Of a stretch of DNA of 64,000 bases, positions 47,051-58,700 are shown piece after piece; position 1 is the first letter of the stretch, and each line of letters starts with the position of its first letter. The DNA is taken from assembly GCA_021613375.1 (NCBI GenBank), contig CM038716.1, positions 15,468,024 to 15,532,023 on the forward strand. Direction: 5' to 3'. The stretch is from Megaleporinus macrocephalus (taxonomy: Eukaryota; Chordata; Actinopteri; Characiformes; Anostomidae). Position numbers and translations under genes: made by a program. The notes under the pieces are model-generated. The model made no database searches. It had not been told where the DNA came from and saw only the letters and a program-made list of their open reading frames with translations.

Positions 47051-47881
47051 TTTCTGGTTTATCTATGGAAGATGAAATATATACTGTCTGTGAAATACCT
47101 CCTGATATTCAGGCTTAAGTAGGCTGGCTACTCCAGGAAACCCCAGCACGGGTGTATTTCACAACTTGAATGTACAAGAAAGCAAATCTCAATGAGATCA
47201 TGCAATTTTACATTGTAAATGGTTTTGAAGGCACTCTGTAGCTGGTAGGACACTTTTGAGAATTATGAATTATGAATAACGAATTATAGTTCAAGCTTAA
47301 GCAGATGTAAGAACACAAAAGATCCACCGTTTTCTGTCACTGTCAATATAAGGGAATATATACGAATGCTTCACTGAAAAAATTAACCTAGTTTGTACCC
47401 AATTTTACCCATATCCCAAAAATAATCTGTCTATAAGACATGTTTGATTTCCTGGCTTCACTGTATTATACTGGAGTTTCAGCTACTATAACTGAAATGT
47501 ATAGATTTTTTTCCCTGTAACATGGGCTGTGTCTGAAACGTCATAAATGCTGACCAACTGTACAGTATTCTGGCACCCAGTTATGTCCAGAACTGACGTG
47601 TGTATAAAACCCTGCCTGCTGAGGTCCCTCCGTTTTTTTGAAGGTGACATAGATGCGTCCTTTACTGCCCCACACATCCCATAATGCTTAGTTTTAACAG
47701 TGATTTCGAAAATAAGAGCACTAACTAATGCAAATGTTGTCTTTTAGGGCACTGCCTAGAAAATACAGGCAGCAAGGCAGAGATACAGCTGCCTTCTGAT
47801 TCAGATGCAGTCATAGAGCCTTGTAGCAGCACACTTCTACCTGACATCTTGGCCAAGTGACCATGTCTGGGGTAAGAAGAA

Positions 47882-47895
47882 TCAGCAGAGGGCAC
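47882..47895 (+). promoter_or_regulatory. CTCF-like motif
   Basis: TCAGCAGAGGGCAC matches the core consensus at 13 of 14 positions on the plus strand. It lies about 0.85 kb past the predicted ppp1r14a polyadenylation signal. Confidence 0.35.
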
Positions 47896-48519
47896 CAAAA
47901 ACACGACTTGCTTGAGCTGCAGGTTAAGAATAGAGATGTACTCACTGCTTTTAGAGGGTGTGGTCTGGAGCATTGTTGTTCAAAAGCTTTTGTTGACCGG
48001 CAGCATAAAGTGTCCCACTGGTAGTCTAGTGCATAGGACAGTCAGTGATATTTTAGGCCTACAGGACTACCACCTGCATTCCTTCAATATCAGCACTGAA
48101 TAGTTTTTAATTTCATTACATTACTGCTGTGTGATATACTGGCTCTACTGGCACTGGTGTCATACAGTAGTATTTATTCAAGCTTTCAATATTTTGACTA
48201 ATTATATTAAGTAAGTCATTCTGGAAATGTAATATCAGCAGGCTTGACGTTAAAAATGCTGTTCAATTCCCTTTGGTGTAATTATAAGGAGAGAAAACAG
48301 CAAAAACACAGTAACAAGCTCATTTCACCTTTTACTGTCAGCATAGACTACCAGCACTTAGGAAGGCTGGGCTTACCTTATTAATGCAAACTTAAATATC
48401 ATCTAAAAGATTTTAAGAAAAATATCAATATCAATTTTTTATGAATCTTGCCCAACACTACTTGAAAAGGTTGCGCTGCATACAGCAGATGTTTAGATTT
48501 CATATTTTTTGCAAATAAA

Positions 48520-48990
48520 CTGATATATCTGTTATAGTACTGATCCTGTTCCAGTACTGATAGTGATACAACCTTGAGTATCGGTCAATACCGATACCAA
48601 TCTGATACCATCTTTTTTTCCTCTCTCAAACAACTAAGCTGTTAATAAAACATTTGTCTGAATGCCAAACAGATATAATTCCTCCCTAAGTTACTAAATA
48701 GCTCTGTTTCTTCTTATTTAAACTTTTTTACTTATAGAACTTTTTGGTATGGGAGTTTTGTTGTTATGCTGACTTACTGCATTTTTGATTGGTCAGCATC
48801 ATCAAACTTTCACAACGAAAGTTAAGCTGCAGCTTGCGCGGAAGTTTAGTTTAGTTTTAGTTTTACATGACTGTTTAGGCTAATAGATCATATTGAATGA
48901 AACTTTTTTTTTCTAGTATCAAATCCAGAGCTTTTGGTCAGTATACAGCCAATACCCTTGTTACAAATAGTGGATTGGTAGCTGGTATTG
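48520..48990. mobile_element. hAT-like MITE remnant
   Basis: GAGTATCGGTCAATACCGAT and ACCAATCTGATACCATC at the left, with AGTATACAGCCAATACCC and GGTAGCTGGTATTG at the right, resemble 'GTATCGG...' hAT termini common in fish. Limits are approximate. Confidence 0.4.
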
Positions 48991-51900
48991 ATTTTTTAAT
49001 CAGTTAAAAATTCTTATAAAAAAGCCACAACAATGTGCTTTTAGAATTGTAAATACTGTATAACATAAATATAAATACTACAATTCTGAAATAGCAAAGT
49101 TATGTTTATTTATAAGACCTCAGGAATATAAATAGCTCTGTGACAGTCATTACCACAGTGGTGATCAAAGTCCAGGGTCTATAGATCTGTAGATCTAATA
49201 CACCACTGTGTCTTACCGTGGAAACACAAACAAAGGCCTCCTGTAAAGACAGTGCAGGTGCACCCAGTGACCCCGGCCTTAGATCACTACCACAGTCCTG
49301 CTCTAGTTGGAGGGTTCATGGCAGGCTGGTGTTGCCAGTACAGTGGGAAAACACCTTCAGACGCGGGTGGCTTGTGTTGAAGACAAGCGTCAACAAACAC
49401 TCGGGCACACAAAAGGGGTCCAAAGCAGGACAGAGGGCTCTGAAACAATCTCCAGCTTTGCCTCCATTCAACTTCACTTCCCTCACAACACTGCATCATA
49501 CTTGGGCCAGCCAATGGGCTTTGGCACAAGACTCTCTCTTATCGATCAAGGCTGGTAGCGAAAGACAGTAAATAAACAAATGAAGAAGAAAGTGGTCTAC
49601 AAAGGGAAACCCTGCATCATACTTCTTCCCAGGCTAATTAGTATTATCAGAAAGCCTGTGCTTCCCAGCATCCCAGAGGGCTGTAGGGAGTTGGGGGCTG
49701 GTGGGGGGGAGTTGTTGGTTGGTGAGAAGGAAAGGGGATGGCCGGCTTCCTGAGGAAAAAGCATCGGCTTTGCGCTGCAAAACAGCTCAGGAAGCGACCA
49801 CAGCCGGCCCCAGGGTCCAGACGCGCCTTCGTATGGGACAAGCACGCTCGTGTAGTTAGTCGCTCTTAATTTTACAACCACATACGCTATACTTACCACC
49901 TCAGAGGCACAGGAATGTCCCATCTTTAAGACTACTGAGGACTTTCCACTTTAAGCTGATAAACAAGGTAAGAGCAAAGAGCTGAGGGATTTTCTACACT
50001 GACTGAATTAAAGACGTCCTTCTGTATTCCAGGTTTGTTTAGAATCGTGATGGATACCTTCTGTATTAGCGACTGTGCTGGTTAAAATATATATTCAGGA
50101 ATGTCAACAGCAGGCAAGAATGTTCAGGACAGCTTTCTGTTATACTGATCTCTCTGTAGACATACATCTGCCAACTGATGTCTAACCTTGGGTTGACTAT
50201 AATGATAAATATTATTTTAGAAGCTTCAGTTCCAGTTAAATTCTTTATTAAACATTGTTGTTAGATTTGACTGTAGTCTATGATGAATATGATGACTTGT
50301 AAGAGTCTCAATGCTTTCCCTGATGATTCAGTGATTCTTATCAGCTTGTCTGTAACTGTGGAATCTCCACACAGATGTTAGCCACGTTGTTTATTTGAGT
50401 GTGTCTATGACGCACACAGCAGTCAAGTGCCCAGTGTCACTGTAGCAAAAGGCAACGTCCTGGATGTCCTGTCATATATTGTCACTATCCAAAAAAGATT
50501 TATCTCCGTGGTTTTCTACATTATTTCATAAATAAATATTTTTAGCGTTAGCTGTTCTTTACATTTTGTAAAACACCATGATGACCGGACAAATTGAAAT
50601 TTTCCAAAATGCCTTTGAACAAAATCTTTTTACAAACAGTGATGTTTAAACAGTGATGATATAACTTATAAAGAGCAAGTACCTGTTTTGCCAGTAAATT
50701 ACCCCAAGCATCAGTCCGCTGGTGTGATTGATCATTGATCACGTTACTGGACACAGTCTAATAGTAATTTTCTTATAATATTTTTTTATTTTTATACTAT
50801 TTTTTTTATATAGAAAGCAGTTATTGGATTTGGATGTACAGTTCTAATGAAACAAATAGATTAGAAGCATAGATTAGTATTGCGTATTAATATTAATCTG
50901 CTTAAATTGCTTTCCTCACTCATGTAACTAATTTACATTAATGGTTCTTTAAAGAATCATTCATACAAATATTCTCAAGAGAATTAAAGTGGTTATTTTA
51001 TGGCAATGCAGATAGTATGTATCACCTGCAAGACTATAAAGTACTAGCTTCACCTTAACACGTATTTCATTATGTAGACCTCAGTCTGTAGAGGATACTA
51101 AAACTGAAAGGAAAAAAAGTGAATGACACTCCATGATCTGCTGAATCAGGAGAAGCTTTCACAGGACCCAGTGAGATACTTCAGAATCAGTGCCAGTTTT
51201 TCATAAACCATAAAACTGTGGGAAACACAGGAACGTAGTAATACCTCCTTCCTAAACCACAAATTGACTTTCACATTGAGAGACAACTTCCACTACGGCC
51301 CTCTTAAAATAGCTTTAAACTGCACCCCTGACTGTCCAAAGGGCCACTCTATGACGTCTAACCAGTGCTCATCCTACCGGGGATGACAGACGCCCTTGTT
51401 GCGGCCAAACGGCACCAGGATGCTACCAGCTCCAGTCAGCATGAATAAAGGATAACTCCTCTGTACCTCCTCTCCTGGTCACAGCTCTGGGTTGAGGCGG
51501 CAGGGCAGCGGCGGATTGCTCTGCGCGGGCAGGACTTGTGCTCCGAGGGCGTTCAATAGGGCCCTTTTTTCAACAAGGGGTGATGGCAAGACTAGGGGGC
51601 ACTTCCTTTGGCTCCGTGGAGGGCCATCCGAAGCAGGATGCAGGCGGGCTATGATTGGAGCATCCCCTGCTGTCCCGTGCACACAGGTGCAAAGCGGCGG
51701 TTGCATAAGCGTGATGACAAACAGGGATATGGTTTCAGCTCCAGCGCTCTGGGAGGGAAGCGGAGAATGGTGCATTTCATTGTGTATCTACGAGGGAATT
51801 GAGCAACAACAACCACAAATAGTAATCAGAATCAAGGATCCTCCAGGCACCAGTCCAAAATAATGATAATAATAATAAAAGAATGGCCCCTTTTACGAAA

Positions 51901-52854
51901 ATTAACTTCAATTAATAAAATACAGCAATATTATTTGCTTGCTTACTTACTATTGCTATCTCCTAGGCTCTAATTACTGTAGTATGTTATCGTTATTGTT
52001 AAGTTATTGTAGCTCCCCTTTTACACCAGTCATGGGTGTAAAAGTGCATTCAGTAGCAATACAAGGGGCCCAATGAAGACGTTAGGGGCCTCACCCTATT
52101 TATTCGATTCACAGCTTTAAGTCCGGTTCTGCAGCTATATTTACACTAAGAGCATAGACAAAGCTCAATAACAAAAACAATTAACATAAACAAACTAGCC
52201 ATGTAAACTAAACAGGGAGCCGCAGGCTTTCTCAGTTTGGCAACGTGTCAGGAAATATTTTGAGGCCATGCCAAGGCAACCTTTGCTGGCAACAGGAGGG
52301 ACTCATAACAATGAAAAACTTAATGTTATGCAGTGTTATTTCCTGCTCTCAAAGCCAGGAATATACTCCAGTTTGGAGCTCACCTCGCAAGCTACCCTCT
52401 ATTTATTCGCCGCTGGTCTTAGATGTGGCGCCAGTTGCAGTTCCCTGACGCTCTCCTTGCCCCATGACAATCAACAGGAACACGAGTGCGATGTCCTCGC
52501 TCTGTTTCCACTCAGATAGAGGCAGTCCGAGGCCCATAATTGATTAGCAAGGAAGAGACCTGGGAAATTGCAGTGCCTGCAGTTATCTTAGGCTCCAGCC
52601 CAGATGCGAAGCAGGAATGTATAGGATCTTGTGACTCTTGGCACGTAAAGATGTAAAAGATTAAAGAACATGTTAAAGGAAAAGTCTGAAGCAAGTTCAC
52701 ACTGGCGTAGAAATCATTTCCCAGCACAGGTGAGCACACACTACTTCGCTTGCTTGATTTATTTGTCAGACCTGAGTTAATGAGTAAACGAGCAGCTCAC
52801 TACGTTTTCAGCTCATTCTCTGGTCTCACTATTACATTAAAGACTATAAGTCCA

Positions 52855-52903
52855 TGAAACACACACATACATACATGCACACACACACACACACACACAC
52901 ACA
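52855..52903. repeat. (CA)n-rich microsatellite
   Basis: CA repeats with CATA interruptions in intergenic DNA. Confidence 0.92.
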
Positions 52904-53929
52904 TTGGAATAAAAATGAAGTTCTTTGACTTACCCAGGCTATTTCTGCTGTGTAATTTGACCTCTGACTGTCTGCTATCAGACCAGAGTGGGCAGACATT
53001 CTCGCCCATCCATTGTTTACAGCCTAAATCAGCGACCAAGCCTTCCTCAAGTGTTTACCCTATCACAAAAGGAAAAGTAATTTCTTTGTGCTCATAAAGG
53101 CTGCCAGGATTCGAAGGGAAACAAGTATTTGGAGAGACAAACACTCCTGCAGTTCAGCCAGAACACAATGTTAGTCTTTTTTTCGGCTGAGGGGATCGAA
53201 ACGTAGCTGTTGTGACGCACTCCACTGCCATTTCTATTGTGTTTCGGGACAGACTGATAGGTGTTTGACTGGCTTCCTTTCGCCACGTGTCCGGCCTGAC
53301 TGGACTGTAAAAAAAAAACCCTGAATGTGGAAAGACAGTAAAAGGTGTGAGGTGCCAGACTAAATTTAATGACAGTCTATGTTGCGCACAGGCCAGCAGA
53401 ATTATTAATGACGGGTGAACATTTGCATGGTGTGTTACAATCTCTTGTCTACGATGCTCTTGTCATCAGATTAACAGCATTGAGGAGTCTTGCTTTTCCA
53501 CTGGTACACAGGGCATTAATATATAACTGCAGTAATCCAGACCTTAAGACTGTCCCAGACAAACTTTCTACCTCTAAAATCTCTAAAATCATGTTTAACT
53601 ATAAAATATATGTATCATGCAGATACATAATACAGAGCAAGTGTGAACAACTTCAATACAGCATCAAACTAACCGTCCATACAAACCATCTTAGTGCTTT
53701 TTGTGACGTTGAATGTTGATAATTTTGGGGGATAATTACGTTTTAACTGCACTGTTTCATAAGACCACCGTTTTGTTTCTATGTCAAACCATTCAGTGTG
53801 ATATATAATCAGTGCTCTGTATAATCAGCGCTCTGTCAAAAAGGTAATGACCAAGTAAATGTTAGTCTTCAAGATGTAAACAATGTAAAGTACTTTCAAA
53901 GGTACACGGCCCTTAAGCCCTGCTCAAAA

Positions 53930-54025
53930 AACACAGGTCTGGTGCTGGTTTAGCTTGTCATCCTGCTTGCTCATTGACCAGCATATGAACATCCAAAACA
54001 CAACTTAAGCTGGTAAACCAGTCAG
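53930..54025. repeat. short 'CTGGTTTAGCTGGTC' palindromic repeat
   Basis: GGTGCTGGTTTAGCTTGTCA and ACTTAAGCTGGTAAACCAGT are inverted relative to each other. This is a small fold-back repeat familiar from teleost DNA. Confidence 0.45.
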
Positions 54026-54072
54026 TCTATGCTCCTTTTCCCTAAATGGTATTTCCATCAGTACTTGCACTG

Positions 54073-54074
<2 letters not shown>

Positions 54075-54155
<81 letters not shown>
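54075..54155. repeat. (AT)n microsatellite
   Basis: 81 bp of uninterrupted AT in intergenic DNA. Confidence 0.98.
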
Positions 54156-54163
<8 letters not shown>

Positions 54164-54809
54164 GATAGTACCATACAGTATACTTTTCTGAATGTATTGT
54201 GAATGTATTGTGAATAATAACAGTATCTGTACAACACTGAACAACTGACTGTTTCATTATTAAGAGAGCAAAACTAGTTTAACTGGATTTAGTGCAACAC
54301 AGTATACCAAATATTGTGTACAAACCATTGTATTCACAGTTTGTGAGAGGATGTAGCACTGCTAGTTCCGATCCGAAACCTCACAAAATACATATTGTGG
54401 AGGAAGCGGCCATGGTTGGGGTTCCAATGAACATGTGCAGCATTCTTAGTGGCGTGTAGGGGGTGGCAGAGAAAGCTGAGAGACAAGTGTATGTCTATGG
54501 ATGACCTGGCTGCTATCTGGGTGATTCAGTAAAAAAAGAGCACAAGGTTCCTTTATCTTCTTCTGTGCCAAGTCGCCATGATGTTTTTATTTTTCCCAGA
54601 TATCTGACAGCTGGAACAGAGAAAAAAACACACAGCAGTGCTAGACTGTTTACAAATGCTAAAAGAAACTGTGAATACAATTACTTTTTTTTAATATTTC
54701 ACATACTGTGTTGTATTAAATCGACTTGAACTGAAAAACTGTCTCATTGCCCAGCCCTGCCTTAAAGATCTGTTTAGGGTCTATACATTTTAACTAAGAC
54801 TATATATAC

Positions 54810-55216
54810 TAGGGGTGTAAGAAAATATAGAAAATATCGAATATATATAAAAAATATCGAATATATATCAAATATCGGGATATTATGTTTGGTGATACTG
54901 TATTGATCCTCAAAAACACAGTATCAATACACAGATTCCTGGCAGACAGTGAATCAATGTGTGTTGTGTTTAAACCTCTGACCACTAGATGGTGCTGTAA
55001 TCTGTTGTAAAGCTCCACTCCAACATTAACAAGCAGCACAAGGGCTCAATGCTATTGTAAGCATTGACAAACCTGTTCATATAGTTGTGTGTTTTAAAAG
55101 TAGGATTTGAAAAATCGCAATATATCAGTATCGCAATATATCGTGATGTATTGAATTGTGACCGCTGTATCACGATACGTATTGTATTGCCTGGTTCTTG
55201 CCAAAACACAGCCCTA
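54810..55216. mobile_element. R4-family hAT-like MITE, copy 1
   Basis: Begins TAGGGGTGTAAGAAAATAT and ends CAAAACACAGCCCTA, giving short terminal inverted repeats. Flanks ATATATAC and CTATATAC could be an 8-bp target duplication (7 of 8 match). The interior is shared almost base for base with copy 2 at 62918-63288. It carries a CTCF-like motif at 54982-54995. Confidence 0.65.
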
Positions 55217-55539
55217 CTATATACACCCAAATAGATACATAGATGAACAGACAGTGATCTTAGTAGAACCAAATCAGTAAGCACTGCGTCTTCTTGTCTA
55301 TGAAAACAGCAGTCAAATAAAAACCTGTGTGAAACTATCAGATTTGAATGCACGGAACTAAGAAACATTAGCATAGATACTCTGGCTAGTCATTACTTCC
55401 TAAACCAGTTCATCTCTTCACAGCTTTAAAGTATAAACAGACTCAGCACTATACAGATAAAGTTAAAGTAGAGTAATAAATAAAATTTCTCTTTAAAGCT
55501 CTCTTAAGTAACTAAAGTGGCTCGTACTGACGATACGGG

Positions 55540-55799
55540 CTCTGCAGTGCTCGTGTGAGCGTCTTGAGAAAGTGATGTTGGGCCAACCCACCAACGCACG
55601 AGCGCTGTGAGCGCGAGCAGTGCGCAGTGAGCCGCTGGTCGTTTGCGCAACGGCTTCATGCGAGAGCTTCATACAGGAGTTTCACTGAGGAGCTGAGCAG
55701 GACACTTCACCAGACGAGCTCCAAACGCCTCGTGTGTGAGCGAGTGCACTGTTTTCTTCTGGTCTCATTCCCGTTTGCTGCTTGAACAGGATGGATTGT
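55540..55799 (+). promoter_or_regulatory. candidate promoter and first exon of the downstream gene
   Basis: A CpG-rich stretch (GCGC, CGCACGAGCG, GTGAGCGCGAG) stands out of AT-rich DNA and ends with ATGGATTGT followed directly by a strong donor GTAAGT at 55800. It lies about 5.2 kb before the first recognised coding exon, on the same strand. Spliced to the acceptor at 60963, its ATG would open a 16-codon ORF overlapping the main start in another frame. That makes it leader sequence rather than coding. Inference only. Confidence 0.4.
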
Positions 55800-58700
55800 G
55801 TAAGTTTACTGCTTTTTTTTCTTTCGGTTAATGTGAAACTGCTTGGCTCAGCGCTTTCCTCACACTTCTGTGAACATGGTGAATGTGAATGAGGGGAGTG
55901 AAATAAGACCCAGTGGTCTTCTGTAGAGCAGAATTGGAGTGAAGTAGTGTCAGTATCAGTCAGGATATTATAGGCAGCTATAGTGTCTAACTGTGAAATT
56001 ACTGTGTTGTGTTTAACCACCTTGCCAATTTTCTGAAGTCCCACTCTTCAGTGGGCAACTTCCAGCAACATGTCTTAATTCCATGATTACATAGAGAAAC
56101 ATAAAAATAATGAAATGATTTCATGAGAGTGCTTCTGGCTGTTCTCAAGTACAGTCAAGGTCAGTGCCTCTTGCCCTTTTTTTCCAGCCCAGGTATTCAG
56201 ACTCAGCTGTTTGGAGGACTGATCTGGACAACAGTTAAATTGAATTAAGACTGAGAGACAGTTTTTCCTAGATTCTGTTTGGGGGCAAACCTCCTGAGCT
56301 GGTCTGCTATTCACAAAGCTTCTTAGTTTCTAGACAGTGAGCAATAGAAATGGTGAGGAGTCTGATCCTGGATCAGCTGTGCTACTGTATGGCGTTCTGA
56401 GTGCAGGCTATGGTCTGGGAATAATATTTTTTAGGAATTGAAATCTAAATGAGCTGAGCCAGACATTTTGGTTCCTGTGTCAGAGAAAAGAAATCTTCAC
56501 CCTTCTTGCACTTTCTAATGGCATCTAGACCTTGGTCTACTAGTGAACGGTTAAAGATTTACCCCCCCAATAACCTTGCGAAATGAAATGTGTCATGGAA
56601 AAAAAACGGCTTTATGGCAGGGCATATTCCAGCTCTGAGACTGTTGGCAAAGCTAACACAATCTAATCGAATTTTGGAGGATTTTTTCTTCTTCTTAGTG
56701 TAATAGCCTATGCTGGCAACAATAGGAGTAAACCTAGCCAAAACACAAGAAGAGGAGATTGAAACTAGCTGTCATTCTAATGAATCACGTCCCACTAGAT
56801 CCATTACAGCTGGGAAATGATATCGGCATATCTGATCCCAAGTTACATTTCTCCTGCATGTAGAGATAGATGCATGTTGCTTGCAGATGAATTTCAACAC
56901 ATCTGTTAAAGCTAAAAAAGCAGTAATGAGAATTTTCGTTGCTAAGGCATTGTGCAGGACATGTGCCTGGTCATATGCCTCCATGGCTTGGGTGCATTTA
57001 AACCATCCCTCAGGGAAAGTTGTGCAGGGGCTTTCTATGGATCACTCCAGAATTCCAGGGCTTCTTCTCTAGCCAGCGTCTGCAGTCCAGTGCCAGGGGC
57101 CTGGCCAATACACCCTTTCTCTGGCACATCTTGACACCAGGCCTTCTCTCTTACAGTGTAACACTGCCTTTCTCCCTCCTTACCTCCGCTCATTCCCTCC
57201 CTTCCTGGCCTCAGTATGACTCCACCTTTAGAACAAGATTAGCTATTAGGATAGAGAACAACTATTAGTTTAAATACAAAAGAAGGAAAATAACATTCCA
57301 CTTTTCTGAAGATTGGTAGGATACTCTTACAACACTTGGATCCAGCTATTTATTTTATGGTGGGTGTTTTTCAAAAGAAATCATGACTAATCAATATCAG
57401 CACAGCCGTAAGTTGCAAAAGGGATCAATGCCATAGAGCTCCATAGAGCTTCAACCACTCGTCAGGACACCACAGACTGTTCACTTTTTTCTTGCCAGCT
57501 GACAATGTATAAAAAATGTAGTTAGCCTGGGGGGCACTTTTTTAGAGCCACTGTCATAACAGATCCAAATTTGGTTTCCTTAGATGTTAGAAGTATGTTA
57601 GGAAAGACATTTGTTAAGAGATGAGCGTATTTTAAATAAACCAAGCAAGGTGCTTTTAAAAAAAATAAAAAATAGACAACATTCTTTTATCAGTAGGTTG
57701 CTTATTGTTGCTGTGTCTCGCGCACTGGCCCACTAAACTTATTTGTCTCAAATTTATCCTTCCATCTGCCCAGCTTCAGCTAGGGCATGACACTGCTCAA
57801 GAGGAATGACGCCAATGCAATCATATGACATCATCACAGTAGAACAATGGTGTCCTACTAGAAGAGGAATTTGGCCTATTTGTCATGTTTTAATAAAAGA
57901 ACACAACATTCCCATTTAGTACATGTCATATTTTGATAGTATTGGACATGTACTCTGTTTTAAAGGCATATAGGTTTTATTGGTCAAGCTTGTGCTCCTT
58001 AGCCAACAGGGTAAATCAAATGTAATGACCCTTAGAGGTGGTGGTGCAAGGCCAGTGATTGGTGTTTGGTAAATAGTTGCTTCTGTTGCTTGTAACCTTA
58101 GGATAAGAGGGGCTATGGATTAATAGACAATGGGTCCCAGAGCTGAAGCCTTGGGGTTTGCTTGTCTGCCTCTCTCTTTTTTGAGGAACCTGGGATCAAA
58201 CACTGAAATTGGACCTGCTGTGTCAATGGTTACCCTTTTTAAAACATAGTTAACTTACTCCTAGATATCCTTTTTGTACATTGTTATAAAGTATACCCTT
58301 TTTCTATTGCATTGCAAGCTGGCCATAACAATGTCCATACAAATGTTTGTAGCCCTTTTAGAGACAGGAGGTGAACAAAGTTGTATGTTAACCAAGGAAG
58401 AAAGAAATGGTCAGATGAAACTCAAGGAAAAAAGTATTCCAGATTTGAAAAGCTGGACCAAGGTCTAGCAGGACACTCCAGGAACATTAGACATTGCAAT
58501 GATCCATAACAGCGGTTAGGTATTAAACCAAAACTTGAAGGCTATTGATCTCGAATCAGTGACTTGTTAAAAGATGAGGTGACGAGTGGGTTTCAATTTA
58601 TTTTTGGCCAGTACAGCTTCCAAAATGTATTATAAAATTTTTATAGGTTTATATTTAGTTCTCCTGGCTGGTATAAGATGCTACTTGTTTTTATTCACTA

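Larger units (their letters stand above)
47051..55539. other. intergenic DNA between ppp1r14a and the downstream gene
   Basis: No exon could be supported. It holds a hAT-like remnant (48520), non-repetitive balanced-composition blocks (49200-49900, 51340-51850, 52230-53310), two microsatellites, a fold-back repeat (53930) and R4 copy 1 (54810). The 50.0-51.3 kb part is AT-rich with nothing notable. Confidence 0.6.

Noticed and set aside
54985..55374. 129-codon minus-strand frame
   Set aside because: It falls mostly inside the R4 transposon-derived repeat.
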